From: Bilabrum cf. latius
Lineage: Eukaryota; Bigyra: Bicosoecida; Bigyra; Bicosoecida
Reading direction: 5' to 3'
Assembly: GCA_965178125.1 (NCBI GenBank)
Contig: OZ237774.1
Location: 512,229 to 576,228, forward strand
Length of the DNA: 64,000 bases
Shown here: one piece after another, positions 1-10,887 of the stretch
Position numbering within the stretch: the first letter of the stretch is position 1
Layout of the letters: each line of letters starts with the position of its first letter
Notes under the pieces: model-generated
What the model saw: the letters and a program-made list of their open reading frames with translations, nothing else
Databases searched by the model: none
Told to the model about the DNA's origin: nothing
Made by a program: the position numbers and the translations under genes

Positions 1-38
1 GGCGCCAACCCGTAGTATTCCGCCACTAAGCTTTCAGC

Positions 39-2210
39 ATGGAGTAGTACCCAACAGTGCTTAGTAGTACTGCGCTAAAAGATCTGTCGTTCAGTGCAGC
101 TGCAGGGTCGATCGTCGGTCTGCTTACCTTGATCCTGTCGTTCGGAACAGACCTTTCGCAGAAGGTGGACTGCTGCAACGCACAGGCGGCCGATCATGCT
201 CCCATGCTAATAAGTACTGCATAGCCGGCAATTATAGAGTTCAATGCAAGCTGCCAGGGATTTTCCACAGGAACGAGCGCAGGCATGCTGGAGTTCTCGC
301 CAGCTGGCACCACTGCCTCGTCAAGCGATGCCATCGTGTTTCATCCAAACACGGCTGGCTGCAGCTGCCTTGCCAGCCTTCTGCTCCCTTCATCCAACTC
401 TGATTTTTAGACCGCATGGCACTCCAAGGAGCATCTCTGCCGCGCCAACGCGATATCATCGCGCATGAAACGTGCCAACTCCACGGACAGCGGGGCCATC
501 CGCTCGTGCGCCATCGATGGCCTGGATGCATCCAGGTGCAAGTGCCTCGCAACATTTCAAGACAGCGACCTAGAGGAGTGGTGCAGCGGCATACCGCTGG
601 CACTTGGCCTGGTGTGCGCATCCATTCTCGTGGCGGGTCTCATCGACTGCACCTGGGTCCCGCACAAGCCACCCCTGAAGCACGGGGTGGAGCCCTCTTT
701 GAAGGGAGTGCTGCTGTGTACGGGTCGGATGGGCGTGTGCAGTACCATGCTTCTCAGTCTTGGCGTGACTCTGCTCTTCTTCTTTAGCTAGACAGGCCTG
801 GGCTGGGGTAGAGGTCCGCTGTACTCCCATGGGTAGGGTTGGGCAACTGCCGGTATTGCCTGCATCGTCGCCTCGGCTGGGACGATCCTCTTTGGCCAGG
901 TCCTCCACGCGATCGTGGTGCCAGAGACTGGCCAGGTGGACCCCGGGAGGCACAACCCGGTGATTGAGCCCATGGTGGGCCACATCACACTGGCCAAAGC
1001 GGCGCACTACGACATGCTGGAAAGATGCCCCATGCTGCGGGGCCTCGTGACTAGCGGCTCCTCGCCCCTTCCTCTCGGTGATGTGCAGCAATAGGCGGGA
1101 CGTTTCAAGGTGATCTCGCTGTCAATCCAGAGCTTCGAGAGTGAGAGGGTGGCGACCATGCTGGCAGCAATCGACACGGTGCGCCTCAGCAACTTGGGTG
1201 CCAACCAGACGGGGTTAGTCAAGACTGCGTGGCCGTCACGTTCGCATGCGCACACTAGTCACAAAGGCCTCACATGGGTAGAGTCGCTGTAGATCATCAA
1301 GCAATGGAGGGACGTTCGCAAGCACAGGTACCAGTTCCTGCCCATGCTTGCTCTCGAGACGCACTATTTTCCTCTCCGCGATGACTGCTACGGGGGTCTG
1401 GGACAGGTGGTCTACTGGACGTACCGGATCGTGGCTGATGTGCCTGCAGGGGAGCGGCGATAGCTACGGTTTAGGGGTATGCGAACAAAGATTCGGGTGG
1501 GCAAACACGACCGGTACTTGTCACGAGGACTCTTTCAGAGTGTGTCTAGCAAAGCCAGCCCCTAGCGCGTGGGCAAGGGTACGGGCACTACTAGAACAGA
1601 TTCCGCGGCCATCGCAACTGGGGGGGCTGCTTCGGCCTGCTAGTCGCATGAAGAGGCTACGCAGGGGCCAGACACAGGAGGATCATCGCCACCTATTGCA
1701 GACATTGCGGTGGCATCCTCACCAAGGACTGACGCAAGAGATGTAGAGACCGTGCTGCTCGATGACGATGAGGTATCTGTTCCCACCCGCCTGTTCCTGG
1801 TGTCCTCCCGCGGCGTGGTGCAAGGGCCGTCCATTCTCTTTGACTAGAGCCACCCCACGTGGGCCTCGGTCACAATCGGCGGCACTGGCCTGTGCAAGGA
1901 CGAGATCGATGCGATGTGGGTCAAGGCGGATGCCGTGGCTGACGTGGCGCGGCAGAACCGGGAGAGATACCTTGAAGGACTCATTGGCATCGGAGTCGGG
2001 TCGACCAAAGGCCCAAATGTTGCACAAACTGGGCCATACGTGCACTAGGAACAGGAACCCATAAAGCAGGGACACTACTTTGAACTGGGGATATATCCAA
2101 CCCAAAATGCCCAAGAGGTCGAACCGGACAAGAGCGATGAATTGATCCCCAGCTTTTACAAGGATTACGTGTCCCGAAAGAAAGCTCGCTGGTTACGTAA
2201 CAAAAAATAA
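39..2210 (+). CDS. Hypothetical multi-pass membrane protein, 723 aa, 12 in-frame TAG
   Basis: I do not recognise this protein. Reading TAG as Gln gives one uninterrupted frame from ATG 39, just after an in-frame TAA at 27-29, to TAA 2208-2210. In-frame TAG codons lie at 45, 222, 408, 789, 834, 1092, 1290, 1461, 1563, 1641, 1845 and 2046. There is no TGA or TAA in 723 codons, which chance would not give. Hydrophobic stretches near residues 20-38, 185-205, 233-250 and 269-290 suggest four membrane segments. A soluble, fairly polar region follows, ending in a basic tail (RKKARW). It converges with the KH-domain gene downstream. Under the standard code only fragments of about 130 codons or less remain, so it would be missed. 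The start is the longest possible; a 5' exon outside the window cannot be excluded. Confidence 0.6.
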
Positions 2211-2432
2211 TACATCTGCGATCCGGATGAGGGATCCGACAAATTGTGTGGCTTGCCGGAAGAATAAGGGAAACAGCCGTCAAGTAGCCTTTAAATGTCA
2301 TTGCCACAATAATGAAATATACGGGTAGATCTGTAGTTTATACTGATACGGGTATACCAATTATCATTGTAGACCAAGACCAAAAGTTATAACTATGCAC
2401 TGAGAAATTGACCGCCGAAGTTGCGTCCCGGA

Positions 2433-4503
2433 TTATCCCCAAACCCCGTGGATGGGACCATCGTAACTGTACGGGTCCCCCACAGCAGAGGTCTAGTAGA
2501 CTGACAGTTCATCAAATACTTGCACCAAGCTATTGGTAGTGAGGTATCCGATGGCGACCAGACTATAATGACAGGCCAGCTCCCTTTTCTGGAGAATGTG
2601 GACGGATACCCCGTAACACGTTCGGATCTCGTTGATCCGACAGCCTCCCCTGCCTATGATCCTCCCAACGGAATCTTGCAGCACTCTAAGGTAGTAGAAT
2701 CGCTCGGGGCCGATGTGGTGAGAAGTGGGACCGAGGAGTCGTCCGATCCTACTGGGAAAAGGTTTCGAAGTAGAGCTCCGAAGAAAGGGCTGCTCGCGGT
2801 CCTAAGGTATCCACGCTACCGACAGTCGGCCTGCCACTGGAAAATCTGGATCGAACTCCACTCGGGCCAAGTAAAGTTGATCGTTTCGGCCCCCAAGTCT
2901 CTACCGGCAGTAATCGCGAAACGTGCCATCTAGCCACGGCCTGATTCGCCCTGTAGGCGCCTCCACTGGGTAGCCCAGCAGCGTAGACAGCACACCATCA
3001 CGCTTGTTGCCTCCTACTACACAAGCATGTTTCCACAAGCCAACCATCTTGAGAACAGTAGGCGACACTTGAAAAGAGCGAGGTAGGGCGGACCCTCCAC
3101 ATGATGCCGTAGACTCTGCCACGCCTGACGTATCCGGACGTGAGTCAATACTGTCATCAACTACCTAAACGGCCATACACCAGGTTTCCCACGCTCTAGC
3201 TGCTTCTTCGCGGGAATACTACGGCGTAAACCTATGCAGTTCACGGAGCGCTGTGAGGGTGGGGTCCTGCTCGCTCTTCTTGCGGAGCGCCTTCTGTCGT
3301 CGATCCCGGATCGCCCGAATGCGCCGCTAGCTCTAGAGACTTCCGGGTTCCACGACATGCCGGGATCGCAGCTCTCTGGTGATCTCCATATCTAAGCTTA
3401 ACTTGCGGCGCGTGTAAGCGATACACTGCCGCCTGCAGTTTGCCTGTGCTGCCAAAGCTAAAGTCCTCTCCGTGGCAGTGAGCAAAAGGGAGCCCCAGCA
3501 CGCCGATTGAGAAGCAAGCCATTCCCGAATGGAACGCTGCAGGCGCACCGCCCCGCTACCAGGTCCATATTGACCCGCTGCGCCCGGTCCATTATTAAGC
3601 TGAGCCAAAGTCATGCGCCCACCGAATTGGTCTGAACCTACCCTGCGTGGGCCTCCAGAGCCAACTACGTAAATCTTAGCAAAGCAGGCTATCAGCCGTG
3701 TCTCCGTGGATTCTTGCTGCATGCTCGACAAGAGGAGCTACATGCATTCTTCCTGCCCGTTCATCACGGACGCAAACAAAGGGCTGCACAGAACCATGAC
3801 TTTCGCGTCGGGAGCCAATTTTCCACTACGCCCAAACTCCCGGGCTCGAACTTCAGCTGACGCTTCGACGAACCGATTGTCGGTGGGTGGAAGCAGCCCA
3901 CCAGCGAGCTTCCCAAGCCTAATCCGCTTGCTTAGCTCCATCGGGTGACCACGTGCTGCCGCCAAGTGCATGATGCGTGCGTCCCGCTTGGCCGCGACTG
4001 CCCTGCGGAACCTGAGCATTGCTGACCGTCGGATCGTCGGGTCGAGGTGTTTAACGGAGTCCAATTCGCCGTTTGGCACCAGTGTGAATATCTTGCTAAT
4101 GAACTGCTATGGCCAGCCTTTGGAATCCTTGGCCAGGCGAATGAGTCTTTCGGCCGAGGGTCTTTGCGTTTCCCCAAAATCTTGACGAAGAGCCTGCAAA
4201 AAGTACGACACGTTTCGCGCATAGCTGACGGTGCTCACAAGCTAAAATTGGTCATAAGTTATAAAACTGTATTAGGATGCAACTAATGCGGAAATGCATA
4301 TCAAAAAGACTTACCAGTCTATCAATCATTCCAACCGCGATCCTGAAGGGTTCCTCTTGGCACCGTTGCAGCAGACGGACCACGCAACTGGCGTTTCCGC
4401 TATTTATTACTTGCGCTAGCACAAGACCATTAGTCTGCAAGATCACCGACTAGATACCAGCTTTTGTTTGATATTGAAGTCGCACAACCTGACTGACATG
4501 CAT
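2433..4503 (-). CDS. KH-domain protein of unknown function, 665 aa
   Basis: Two exons on the minus strand: 4503-4315 and 4241-2433, with a 73-nt intron (GTAAGT donor, TTTTAG acceptor). The ATG at 4503 directly follows an in-frame TGA; the gene ends at TAA 2433-2435. In-frame TAG codons start (low coordinate) at 4450, 4107, 3738, 3333, 3327, 3219, 3165, 2901, 2802 and 2493. The C-terminal region, about residues 577-640, looks like a KH RNA-binding domain: VGRIIGRGG contains the GxxG loop and is followed by RINEIR. The rest is basic and unrecognised. KH domains bind single-stranded RNA or DNA, so a nucleic-acid role is inferred. The neighbour upstream of the left edge converges on it. Standard-code annotation would see only short fragments. 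Confidence 0.6.
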
Positions 4504-5392
4504 TCAGATCCCGGATCCAGATCCATTGTTTTTAGATCCACACAATCCAGGCATTTCTCACTTCCGGGTGGCTCAATTTACTTTGCACGATCTGAAGCAG
4601 TTCAGTCATTCGTAGCACCTTCTGTGACAGAGGTTCTTGCCCATTAAAGGTCACGTTGGTTAACCTCTGTAGGCTACGTAGACATTGCGAAAATATAGCC
4701 TGGTGTACCCAGCCGAACTGCGAGTTTGGAGTCGAGAATGCGATTTGCAGAAGAGATATATAATGCTTTTAGCAATAACGTACTAAAAATTGAGCTGTAA
4801 CATACCTGTTTACATTGTCTCGGGCATTCGTGTAATAGCTAGGCCAGCTCCTTGTAGTTCGTCTCCGTGAGATCAGCAAGACACAAAATGATCCGGTCAT
4901 TGCTACGAACATGTTCAAAGCTACTTCAAACAAAAAACATGCTAAGATTTGATTGATGGCACATCGGGGATGGTGTAGTGGTAACTAGAAGAACAATAGA
5001 CCTACACGATCCGGGTTGGCGTCAGGCCAAAGACCATGAACCACACTAGTCTCACAGGTCAAAGTATCGGCTTTCGCGTACCTGAAGATCCATATTGTTC
5101 GACTGCAGTGTATTAGCACCTTAATAACAAGCCTGGTAGAATGATGATAAATCTAGAGTTCGACCGAGCATCTATTGGTTCCGGTTTAGGCCATCGCCAG
5201 TGCGAGTGGATCCAGATCCACTGGCAGCCGTGGTACCTTGTGGGCAGCCACCATAGCTTGAACAACTGAGACAATCAAATGCCGCGAACGATGATAGTAC
5301 ATGTGTACACCTTGCTCTTGTGTGGCCAGGCCGGTGCCACAGTCGCCCATTTGGGATCGGACCAATCGCTAGCACAAGGCCCAGGTCTTTCT
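4504..5392. other. Intergenic, AT-richer, no gene seen
   Basis: About 0.9 kb between the start of the KH-domain gene and the end of the ASH2-like gene. Frames on both strands are broken by TAA and TGA, and I see no conserved protein. A tRNA A-box-like string near 4970-4985 has no matching acceptor stem. The region upstream of 4503 probably holds the KH-gene promoter. Confidence 0.5.
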
Positions 5393-7364
5393 TCACCTCC
5401 TCCTCTTGGTCCTGCTCCTAGCTGCTCCTCCCGATGCAGCCCCCCCTGACGACGACGAGATCGAAGATGAAGCAGAGTTCCTAGTACCCCCTTTCCCCTT
5501 CTTCCCTTTTCCCTTCCCCTTGCTTTTGCTCTTGCTACGTGCCGCCGCCCCCAGCCCCGCCGCCCCTCTGTTCCCCAGCTCCGCCCATTTCTCCCTGTCC
5601 GCCATCTCGCCCGGCAAGCCCCCCTTGCTCACCCGCCCCATCCTCACTCCGTGGGCGAGGGTGAAGTAGCGCCCCCGCAGCCAGGTTTGACCACCCTTGG
5701 ACTCGGGTGGGTAGTACAGCTTGGGGCCCGCCTGCACCCTGGCACGGGCACCGTGATACAGACTCACCGTAGGGTAGTACGCCCGTCCCGCAGTGACGTC
5801 AGTGAAAGCGACCCCCTGATCCACCCCGTTGACGAAGAACCGGACGAAGGACCCTGGCACCACAGGCACGCGCTCGTCCTGCCCCGCCACCAGGGCCCTA
5901 ACCATGAGCTCGGGTCTGGAGACGATGGCCACACTGGGCGGGGGCGGGGGGACACCGAGGGCATGGTCTCCGCTGGCAGGTGCTGGTGCTGGTGCTGATG
6001 CTGGTGCTAGTTCAGCGGATGCAGCTGCTGCCGACGATGACGCCGTTGGTGATGACGAAGATTGCACCATAGGTGCTTGCCCCGAGGGGGCCGAAGACAA
6101 AGACGAGGAAAGAGTCGAGTGATGGTGCTCCTCTGCACCATCGTGCGCTGCACCCACCGGTGATCCCCCCGCCTTCCCCTTCCCCTCCTCTTCCTCCTTG
6201 TGCTGCAGCCGCTATTGTTGGCCATTACCGCTGCTGCTGCTGCTGCTGCTGCTTGCGCTGGTGCTCGACGACTACGAGGCCATCTGCCGCAGCATCTTGA
6301 CGGCGGCAGGGGGCAGCAGGTCGGTGCCCTGTCCCCGCGGCAAAAAGGGGGGCGCGGACCAGGCCCGCACCCCCTGCCCGTATGACGAGTGCGCGAACAG
6401 CCAGGACTCGGCGCCCACGGCCGGGGGACGAGGCAGTGCCGGTCCTTTGGCCTGTGACGAGTGCGGAATAAACCCCCTCCTCCCCACCGGTTGCTTCTCC
6501 TTCTCCTTCTCTCGTTGTTCCCTGGCGATCCTCTGCTCCTCCATGGCCTTGACCACGGCCGGGGGGAGCGCGTTCGCGCCATCGCCGTCCGACCCCGCCC
6601 CCTGCCCCTGTCCCTGCCCCGCCCTGCTCCTGAGGTGCACCAGTCTGACACCCACCTCGGCTGCGTGCCTCGCGTCCATCTGCAGCCCCGCACGCCGCGC
6701 CAGGCCCTCGGCCAGCCCACCCTCTCTCGCCGCCACAACGCCACCCTGCCCCGCCGGGATGTGCAGCAGCACGCCAACCACGTCTCCGCCGCCGAACGTG
6801 CGGCCGTATGCCGCGCGCACGCCGCGGTGCACAGACGAGCCGCTGTGTCCAATGATACCCCACGAGTGATGGTCCGCTCCCACGGGCAGCGCCGCGTCTG
6901 CTCCTTCTGTTGACCAACCAATCCTGCGCACGGTTCGAACTCGAACAGGCACAATGGCATCATTGAGCAGGTATTCTGAACATACTCAAGGGAAAGATAC
7001 AAGCAAATTATTAACAAGTTAAGTATCGAATGCCTCGAACTCACCGAATTGCAGACCCGATCGGCTGGTCCTTTGGCAGCAAAAACTCGCAATACCAAGT
7101 CCCTTCCGCCACACCTGCGGCTGCACGAAGCATGCAGTAGCCGCGCTCGCCTGTAAATTGTCTTCTATCCGATGATAGGTTAGTGAATGATCGCTTGTCG
7201 TGGGCATTGAAAGGAACCTCTGATACGAGGTCACCGAACTGTACGCCTTGAGTACGTCTCTTTTTCGGCAAAGGCGGTAGGCTAGGGCCGCCAGCCAGCC
7301 CTGCACGGGTTCTTCGCCTTCCCAGTGCAGGCTTATCGCTACTTGCAGCTGTTTCGGCCTCCAT
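5393..7364 (-). CDS. ASH2/Bre2-like SPRY-domain protein (COMPASS subunit), 616 aa
   Basis: Exon 1 is 7364-7045 and exon 2 is 6923-5393, with a 121-nt intron (GTGAGT to GCGCAG) that splits an Arg codon; it ends at TGA 5393-5395. The SPRY domain matches ASH2L: GERGYCMLRA then GTWYCEF at the end of exon 1, RIGWST at the junction, GGGDVVG next, and much later FVRFFVNGVDQGVAF, YYPTVSLYHG and YYPPES. ASH2L and Bre2 are core subunits of Set1/MLL (COMPASS) histone H3K4 methyltransferases, so a nuclear chromatin role is inferred. The odd feature is an insert of roughly 275 low-complexity residues, including a Ser run and charged patches, between the two SPRY halves. TAG codons at 6272 and 6212 lie in that insert. 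The C-terminus is basic (KSKSKGKGKGKK, SRTKRRR). The N-terminus lacks a visible PHD or winged helix. Confidence 0.8.
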
Positions 7365-7513
7365 AGCTGCCGGATAGACGAGCAAATGTGAGGTCTTCAC
7401 ATCACGCAAAAATCCAAAGATGAACTCGAGAAAGACTCGATCGCAGCTCGAGCTCTGTGCCCCACGGCAGATCAAACCAGGGACAGGCAACACTCGATAC
7501 ATTGCACATATCA

Positions 7514-9598
7514 TCACCGCCCCACGTGCCTCTTCAGTCTTGCCCCTCCCACCGTGATCATGCCCAGCGCCATTGCCTCCCGCCCATCTGCCTCCTCCCT
7601 CTGCGACCCCTCCCGCAGGGCACGCCCGTCCGCACTCGTCACCCACAGCCGCACGTCACCGTCATGACCCCCCGACAGCCACCGCCGGTGCCCATCCTTC
7701 GCAAGACGCATGCGGGCCGTCCACCCCCCCGAGGGGACCGACCCCACGGTGGGGTCACGGGCGGTCGCGAGTGCCACCACGGGCCCGTGGTGGGCCGCCC
7801 ACTGCAGCGAAGGTTCGCTGGAAGGGGCCGAGCGCGCGCGGGCTGCCGCCACGGCCTCTGGACTGCCTAGAGCTGCACCACCGTGCGATGCACCCGCAGT
7901 CGCACTGCTGCCGGGGTCCGTCGACGGGCCCGCGCCATCCTCCGCCCTCTCCGGTCCTGCGGCACCACTGCCGTGCAATGCACCCAGCTCCCACGCCGAA
8001 ATCCGCCCGTCCTCCCCCCCGACGGCCGCCACTGCATCGGCCTCCCCGAAGATGCAGCGCACTGCAAACCGCCGGTGCACGTGCCCGTGCAGCCGCCGCA
8101 GCACCCTCCCCTCCGTCCTGTCCACCAGCAGCAGGTGCCCAGAGGGCGCCGCACTCGTCACACCTGACGGAGATGCACTCGTCAGACTGGTAGAAGTCAG
8201 ACCGGACGAATGGCTCGTCGCACCACTTGCACCACCATGCGATGCACCCTTGCCCTCAGGCAGCTTGGCAGACCCCTCCTCCCACTCCACCCCAGCAAAT
8301 CGGACCACCGCACCGCTCGTCACACCCCCTTCCCCCTTTTGTTCCTCCACCTGCTCCTCCCTGGAAGGTCCCCACCGTGTGGACCCCTTGCCGGCGACGA
8401 TGCGACCCGGAGTCAAAACGTCGGTGCCGGTGGGGTGAGGTGCGTGTTGGGCGGCAGCGGGGGGAGCAGAGGTGCGGGCCTTCTTTGCGGCAGGTGGCTC
8501 TGCACCCGCCGCCTCACTCGTCACACCACCGCTCCCCATCTCTGCCACCAGCAGACACCTCTGGTCGTGGGAGGGGCACATCCACGTGAGCGCACCCCCC
8601 GCACCCACTGCAGTGCGATGCACCAGCCCGGCCCGCAGGTCGTGCGCCATCCACGCGCCTTGAAGGTCGCTGCTGAGCACCACAGGCCCGGGGGCCGCAC
8701 TCGTCACACCACCGACCCCCCTAGCGCCGCCCAGGGCCGCCATCCTGCTCGCTGGCAGCTCCAGCCCCTGCCGCGCCTCCCAAACACTCGTCACACCGTC
8801 CCTGGCCCCCTCCAGCACCATGGCCGGCCTACCCCCCGCCGCTCCCACCCGCAGCAAAGAGCCCCCCGCCTCCTCTTCGGCCGCACGGGACGCAGCCGTG
8901 CCCTCCCCTCCACGACCTCCGTTTGTGCCCCTGCCCCTACCCCCTCCTCTCCCCCTGCCCCCACGATCCCCCGGAGCACCCCGCCCCCTCTCTCTCACGT
9001 CCCACAAGCACACCCTGCGGTCCCCACCCCCGGACAACAGAACGTTCCCCGCCTCCCCTGCGAACCTCACCGAGTGCACCGCATGGTCGTGTCCCCTCAG
9101 CCGCCTGACGAGTGCGCCCCTCTCCACGTCCCAGAGCGCCACGGTGCCGTCACCCGCCCCGGAGGCGAGCACCCGGCCCGCGTGGGGGTGCAGGGCCGAG
9201 TCCAGCACGGGCTTCGAGTGGCCGCCGGTGAACGTTCGCAAGGGGGCGAGCACAGGAGCATCCGGGGGGTGGTTGGCGGGTGTCGGCGCGCCGGCGCTGC
9301 GTGGGGGTCTGCCTTGGCCTGCTCGCTGCGCTCGGTCCTCGCCGTCGGAATCCGAGGATGAATCGGTGGATTCCCATCCAGCTGCCTCCGAGCGGGCCAC
9401 CGTACGATCCGCGCGAGTCACTGGATCTAGGCGTCCAATATGCAAGCGGAACGGGCTCCACAGCCTGACCGTTCTGTCGTTCCCTCCGGAGACAGCGTAC
9501 CGTCCGCTTGCATCGAAGGCCACGCATGTAACTGCGCCAGCGTGCCCGCGAAGGATGCTCAAGCATTCTGTTGGCCAAGCAGTATCCTTAGAAACCAT
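7514..9598 (-). CDS. WDR83/MORG1-like WD40 scaffold protein, 694 aa
   Basis: A single open frame without TAG, from ATG 9598 to TGA 7514-7516. WD40 repeats are visible: LRGHAGAVTCVAFD with VRLWSPF, a second with VALWDVERG, a third with VCLWDVRERG, then the MORG1 signature LEGARDGVTSVWEA. Later come LLLVDRTEGRVLRRLHGHVHRR and an ISAWELG repeat. Human WDR83 is about 315 residues. This protein is twice that because Gly/Ala/Ser-rich linkers separate the blades. WDR83 is a MAPK-pathway scaffold and a spliceosome-associated protein; either role is inferred from family only. Several linkers carry the dispersed GTGTGACGAGTGC motif, read as GVTSA, and the GASHGGA motif. The start is uncertain: TTTCTAAG just after the ATG could be a splice acceptor, so an upstream 5' exon is possible. 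Confidence 0.78.
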   Translation of the reverse strand: MVSKDTAWPTECLSILRGHAGAVTCVAFDASGRYAVSGGNDRTVRLWSPFRLHIGRLDPVTRADRTVARSEAAGWESTDSSSDSDGEDRAQRAGQGRPPRSAGAPTPANHPPDAPVLAPLRTFTGGHSKPVLDSALHPHAGRVLASGAGDGTVALWDVERGALVRRLRGHDHAVHSVRFAGEAGNVLLSGGGDRRVCLWDVRERGRGAPGDRGGRGRGGGRGRGTNGGRGGEGTAASRAAEEEAGGSLLRVGAAGGRPAMVLEGARDGVTSVWEARQGLELPASRMAALGGARGVGGVTSAAPGPVVLSSDLQGAWMAHDLRAGLVHRTAVGAGGALTWMCPSHDQRCLLVAEMGSGGVTSEAAGAEPPAAKKARTSAPPAAAQHAPHPTGTDVLTPGRIVAGKGSTRWGPSREEQVEEQKGEGGVTSGAVVRFAGVEWEEGSAKLPEGKGASHGGASGATSHSSGLTSTSLTSASPSGVTSAAPSGHLLLVDRTEGRVLRRLHGHVHRRFAVRCIFGEADAVAAVGGEDGRISAWELGALHGSGAAGPERAEDGAGPSTDPGSSATAGASHGGAALGSPEAVAAARARSAPSSEPSLQWAAHHGPVVALATARDPTVGSVPSGGWTARMRLAKDGHRRWLSGGHDGDVRLWVTSADGRALREGSQREEADGREAMALGMITVGGARLKRHVGR

Positions 9599-9990
9599 CA
9601 GGTATTCACACCATCCCCTTTATTTTCTTTTTGCGTGTATCATGTCGCAAATAATTGCCTGCCACATCTAGCAATCCGGAGCAGCAACAAGAAGCTTCCG
9701 TGTCCTGCACGAATGCTTACCAGCCGTTCGTTTGACACAGTTGAGTTGGCATGAACGGTGCATCAAGTAGATCATCGAAGCCTCCAAGGTAGTAGAGCAA
9801 TGATCCCTTTCGAGAACAGCGAGAGCTGGCTTTAGAATCTGCACACTTTCCTCTGGAAGCCATATCAACGATCGTAAAGCCACAGTTTCCTTAGGTTCAG
9901 CGGTCTAAATCATCGACAAAACGGGCTGAAGCCCCCGCAGTTCCGGAAGAAATCTCGGTTTTTCTTGCAGCCACCGCGAAGGCTACAGTC
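9599..9990. other. Divergent intergenic region with likely 5' exon or UTR introns
   Basis: This 392-bp gap separates the minus-strand WDR83-like gene from the plus-strand gene at 9991. On the minus strand a GTAAGC donor lies at about 9721-9716, which suggests a 5' exon or UTR intron of the WDR83 gene. On the plus strand a pyrimidine-rich TTTTTCTTGCAG ends at 9970, just upstream of ATG 9991, and looks like a splice acceptor. No complete extra gene is visible. Confidence 0.4.
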
Positions 9991-10695
9991 ATGGCAGTGG
10001 TGACCGAAGCGATGCAGGAGCGGCAAAGGCGCAGACAGCAGGCGGAATCCATAGGCACAGAGTTAGCTATTCCCTATAATGATGAAGCGAAGACAAGCAT
10101 CAAAGTGCCCGCGGTTGCGGTGGCTGGCCGAAAGAGGAAGCGCTCAGACAGCGAAGCGACTGGCTCGGGCATCGGAGAGGCTAGCAGTGGGAGTGAGCCG
10201 TCAAAGCCCGACCCACGTGAGGCGACATCCAGCACCAAGCAAGCTGGTGGAGGTGCTGGTGCAAGCACGGGAGCGGGTGATAGCCAGGCCGGGGAGGCGG
10301 CAGCAGGGGCACCTGAAGGTGATCCAGAGGAAGAAAATGATAAAGAGGAGGAGGAAGAGGAAGATGAAGTGGATGTGGCGGAGTGGCTCGGCTTGCCTCC
10401 TTCCAAGACAGGTGCATCGCATGGCGGCACGTCCACAGCGGCATCAGCAGCGGGCCGCGCCCCAGCCCTGGCCAGCGCCTCCTCTAGGTTGCGGGCAAGG
10501 GCGAGGGCAGGCGCGGTCGGGCAGACTGGGAAACTGTCAGGGGCCGAGATCCGACAGGCGTACATGCGTCTCTATCGCGAAGGCAGGCTGCCGCACCGGG
10601 GGCCGGGCGCAGTGGGTCCATCCGGGCTGTGTGTGGCGGGGGCCGGTTCCTTGGCCTACGGGGGTGCGGGGGCCTCCGGGACACAGCTGTGGTGA
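9991..10695 (+). CDS. Hypothetical acidic nuclear-type protein, 234 aa
   Basis: Not recognised. It runs from ATG 9991 to a TGA at 10693-10695 with no TAG. The N-terminus is rich in Gln and Arg (QERQRRRQQAE). It is followed by a basic NLS-like GRKRKRSDSE at about residue 46, a Gly/Ala/Ser linker, a Glu/Asp run, then EWLGLPPSK and a more ordered piece, LSGAEIRQAYMRLYREGRLP, near residues 187-206. The last 15 or so residues fall in a 73-bp tandem repeat, so the C-terminus may be altered, or a 3' exon may be missing. A splice acceptor immediately upstream points to a 5' UTR or 5' coding exon. A nuclear role is only a guess from composition. Confidence 0.5.
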   Translation: MAVVTEAMQERQRRRQQAESIGTELAIPYNDEAKTSIKVPAVAVAGRKRKRSDSEATGSGIGEASSGSEPSKPDPREATSSTKQAGGGAGASTGAGDSQAGEAAAGAPEGDPEEENDKEEEEEEDEVDVAEWLGLPPSKTGASHGGTSTAASAAGRAPALASASSRLRARARAGAVGQTGKLSGAEIRQAYMRLYREGRLPHRGPGAVGPSGLCVAGAGSLAYGGAGASGTQLW

Positions 10696-10792
10696 TGCGT
10701 GTGCCATTGGACGGGGGTGTTCCTTGGCCTACGGGGGTGCGGGGGCCTCCGGGACACAGCTGTGGTGATGCGTGTGCCATTGGACGGGGGTG
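10647..10792 (+). repeat. 73-bp tandem repeat, two copies
   Basis: Two near-identical 73-bp units start at 10647 and 10720, each beginning TTCCTTGGCCTACGG; a third starts at 10793 and breaks off. The first unit contains the TGA that ends the upstream frame. Because 73 is not a multiple of three, a change in copy number shifts the reading frame. Confidence 0.85.
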
Positions 10793-10887
10793 TTCCTATG
10801 CGTGTCTTCTGTGGGGTTACTGCCTTGCATTGGTACCGGGTATACATTGATACATTGATATCAACAGTACTGACGGCGCATCAGCTG

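Noticed and set aside
4965-5045. tRNA-like string TGGTGTAGTGGTAAC, possibly the expected Gln(CUA) tRNA
   Set aside because: There is an A-box-like segment but no pairing acceptor stem, no anticodon arm and no proper B-box.
5172-5396. Minus-strand 74-codon ORF after the ASH2-like stop
   Set aside because: It ends in unconserved sequence and has no ATG context, homology or splice link to the neighbour.
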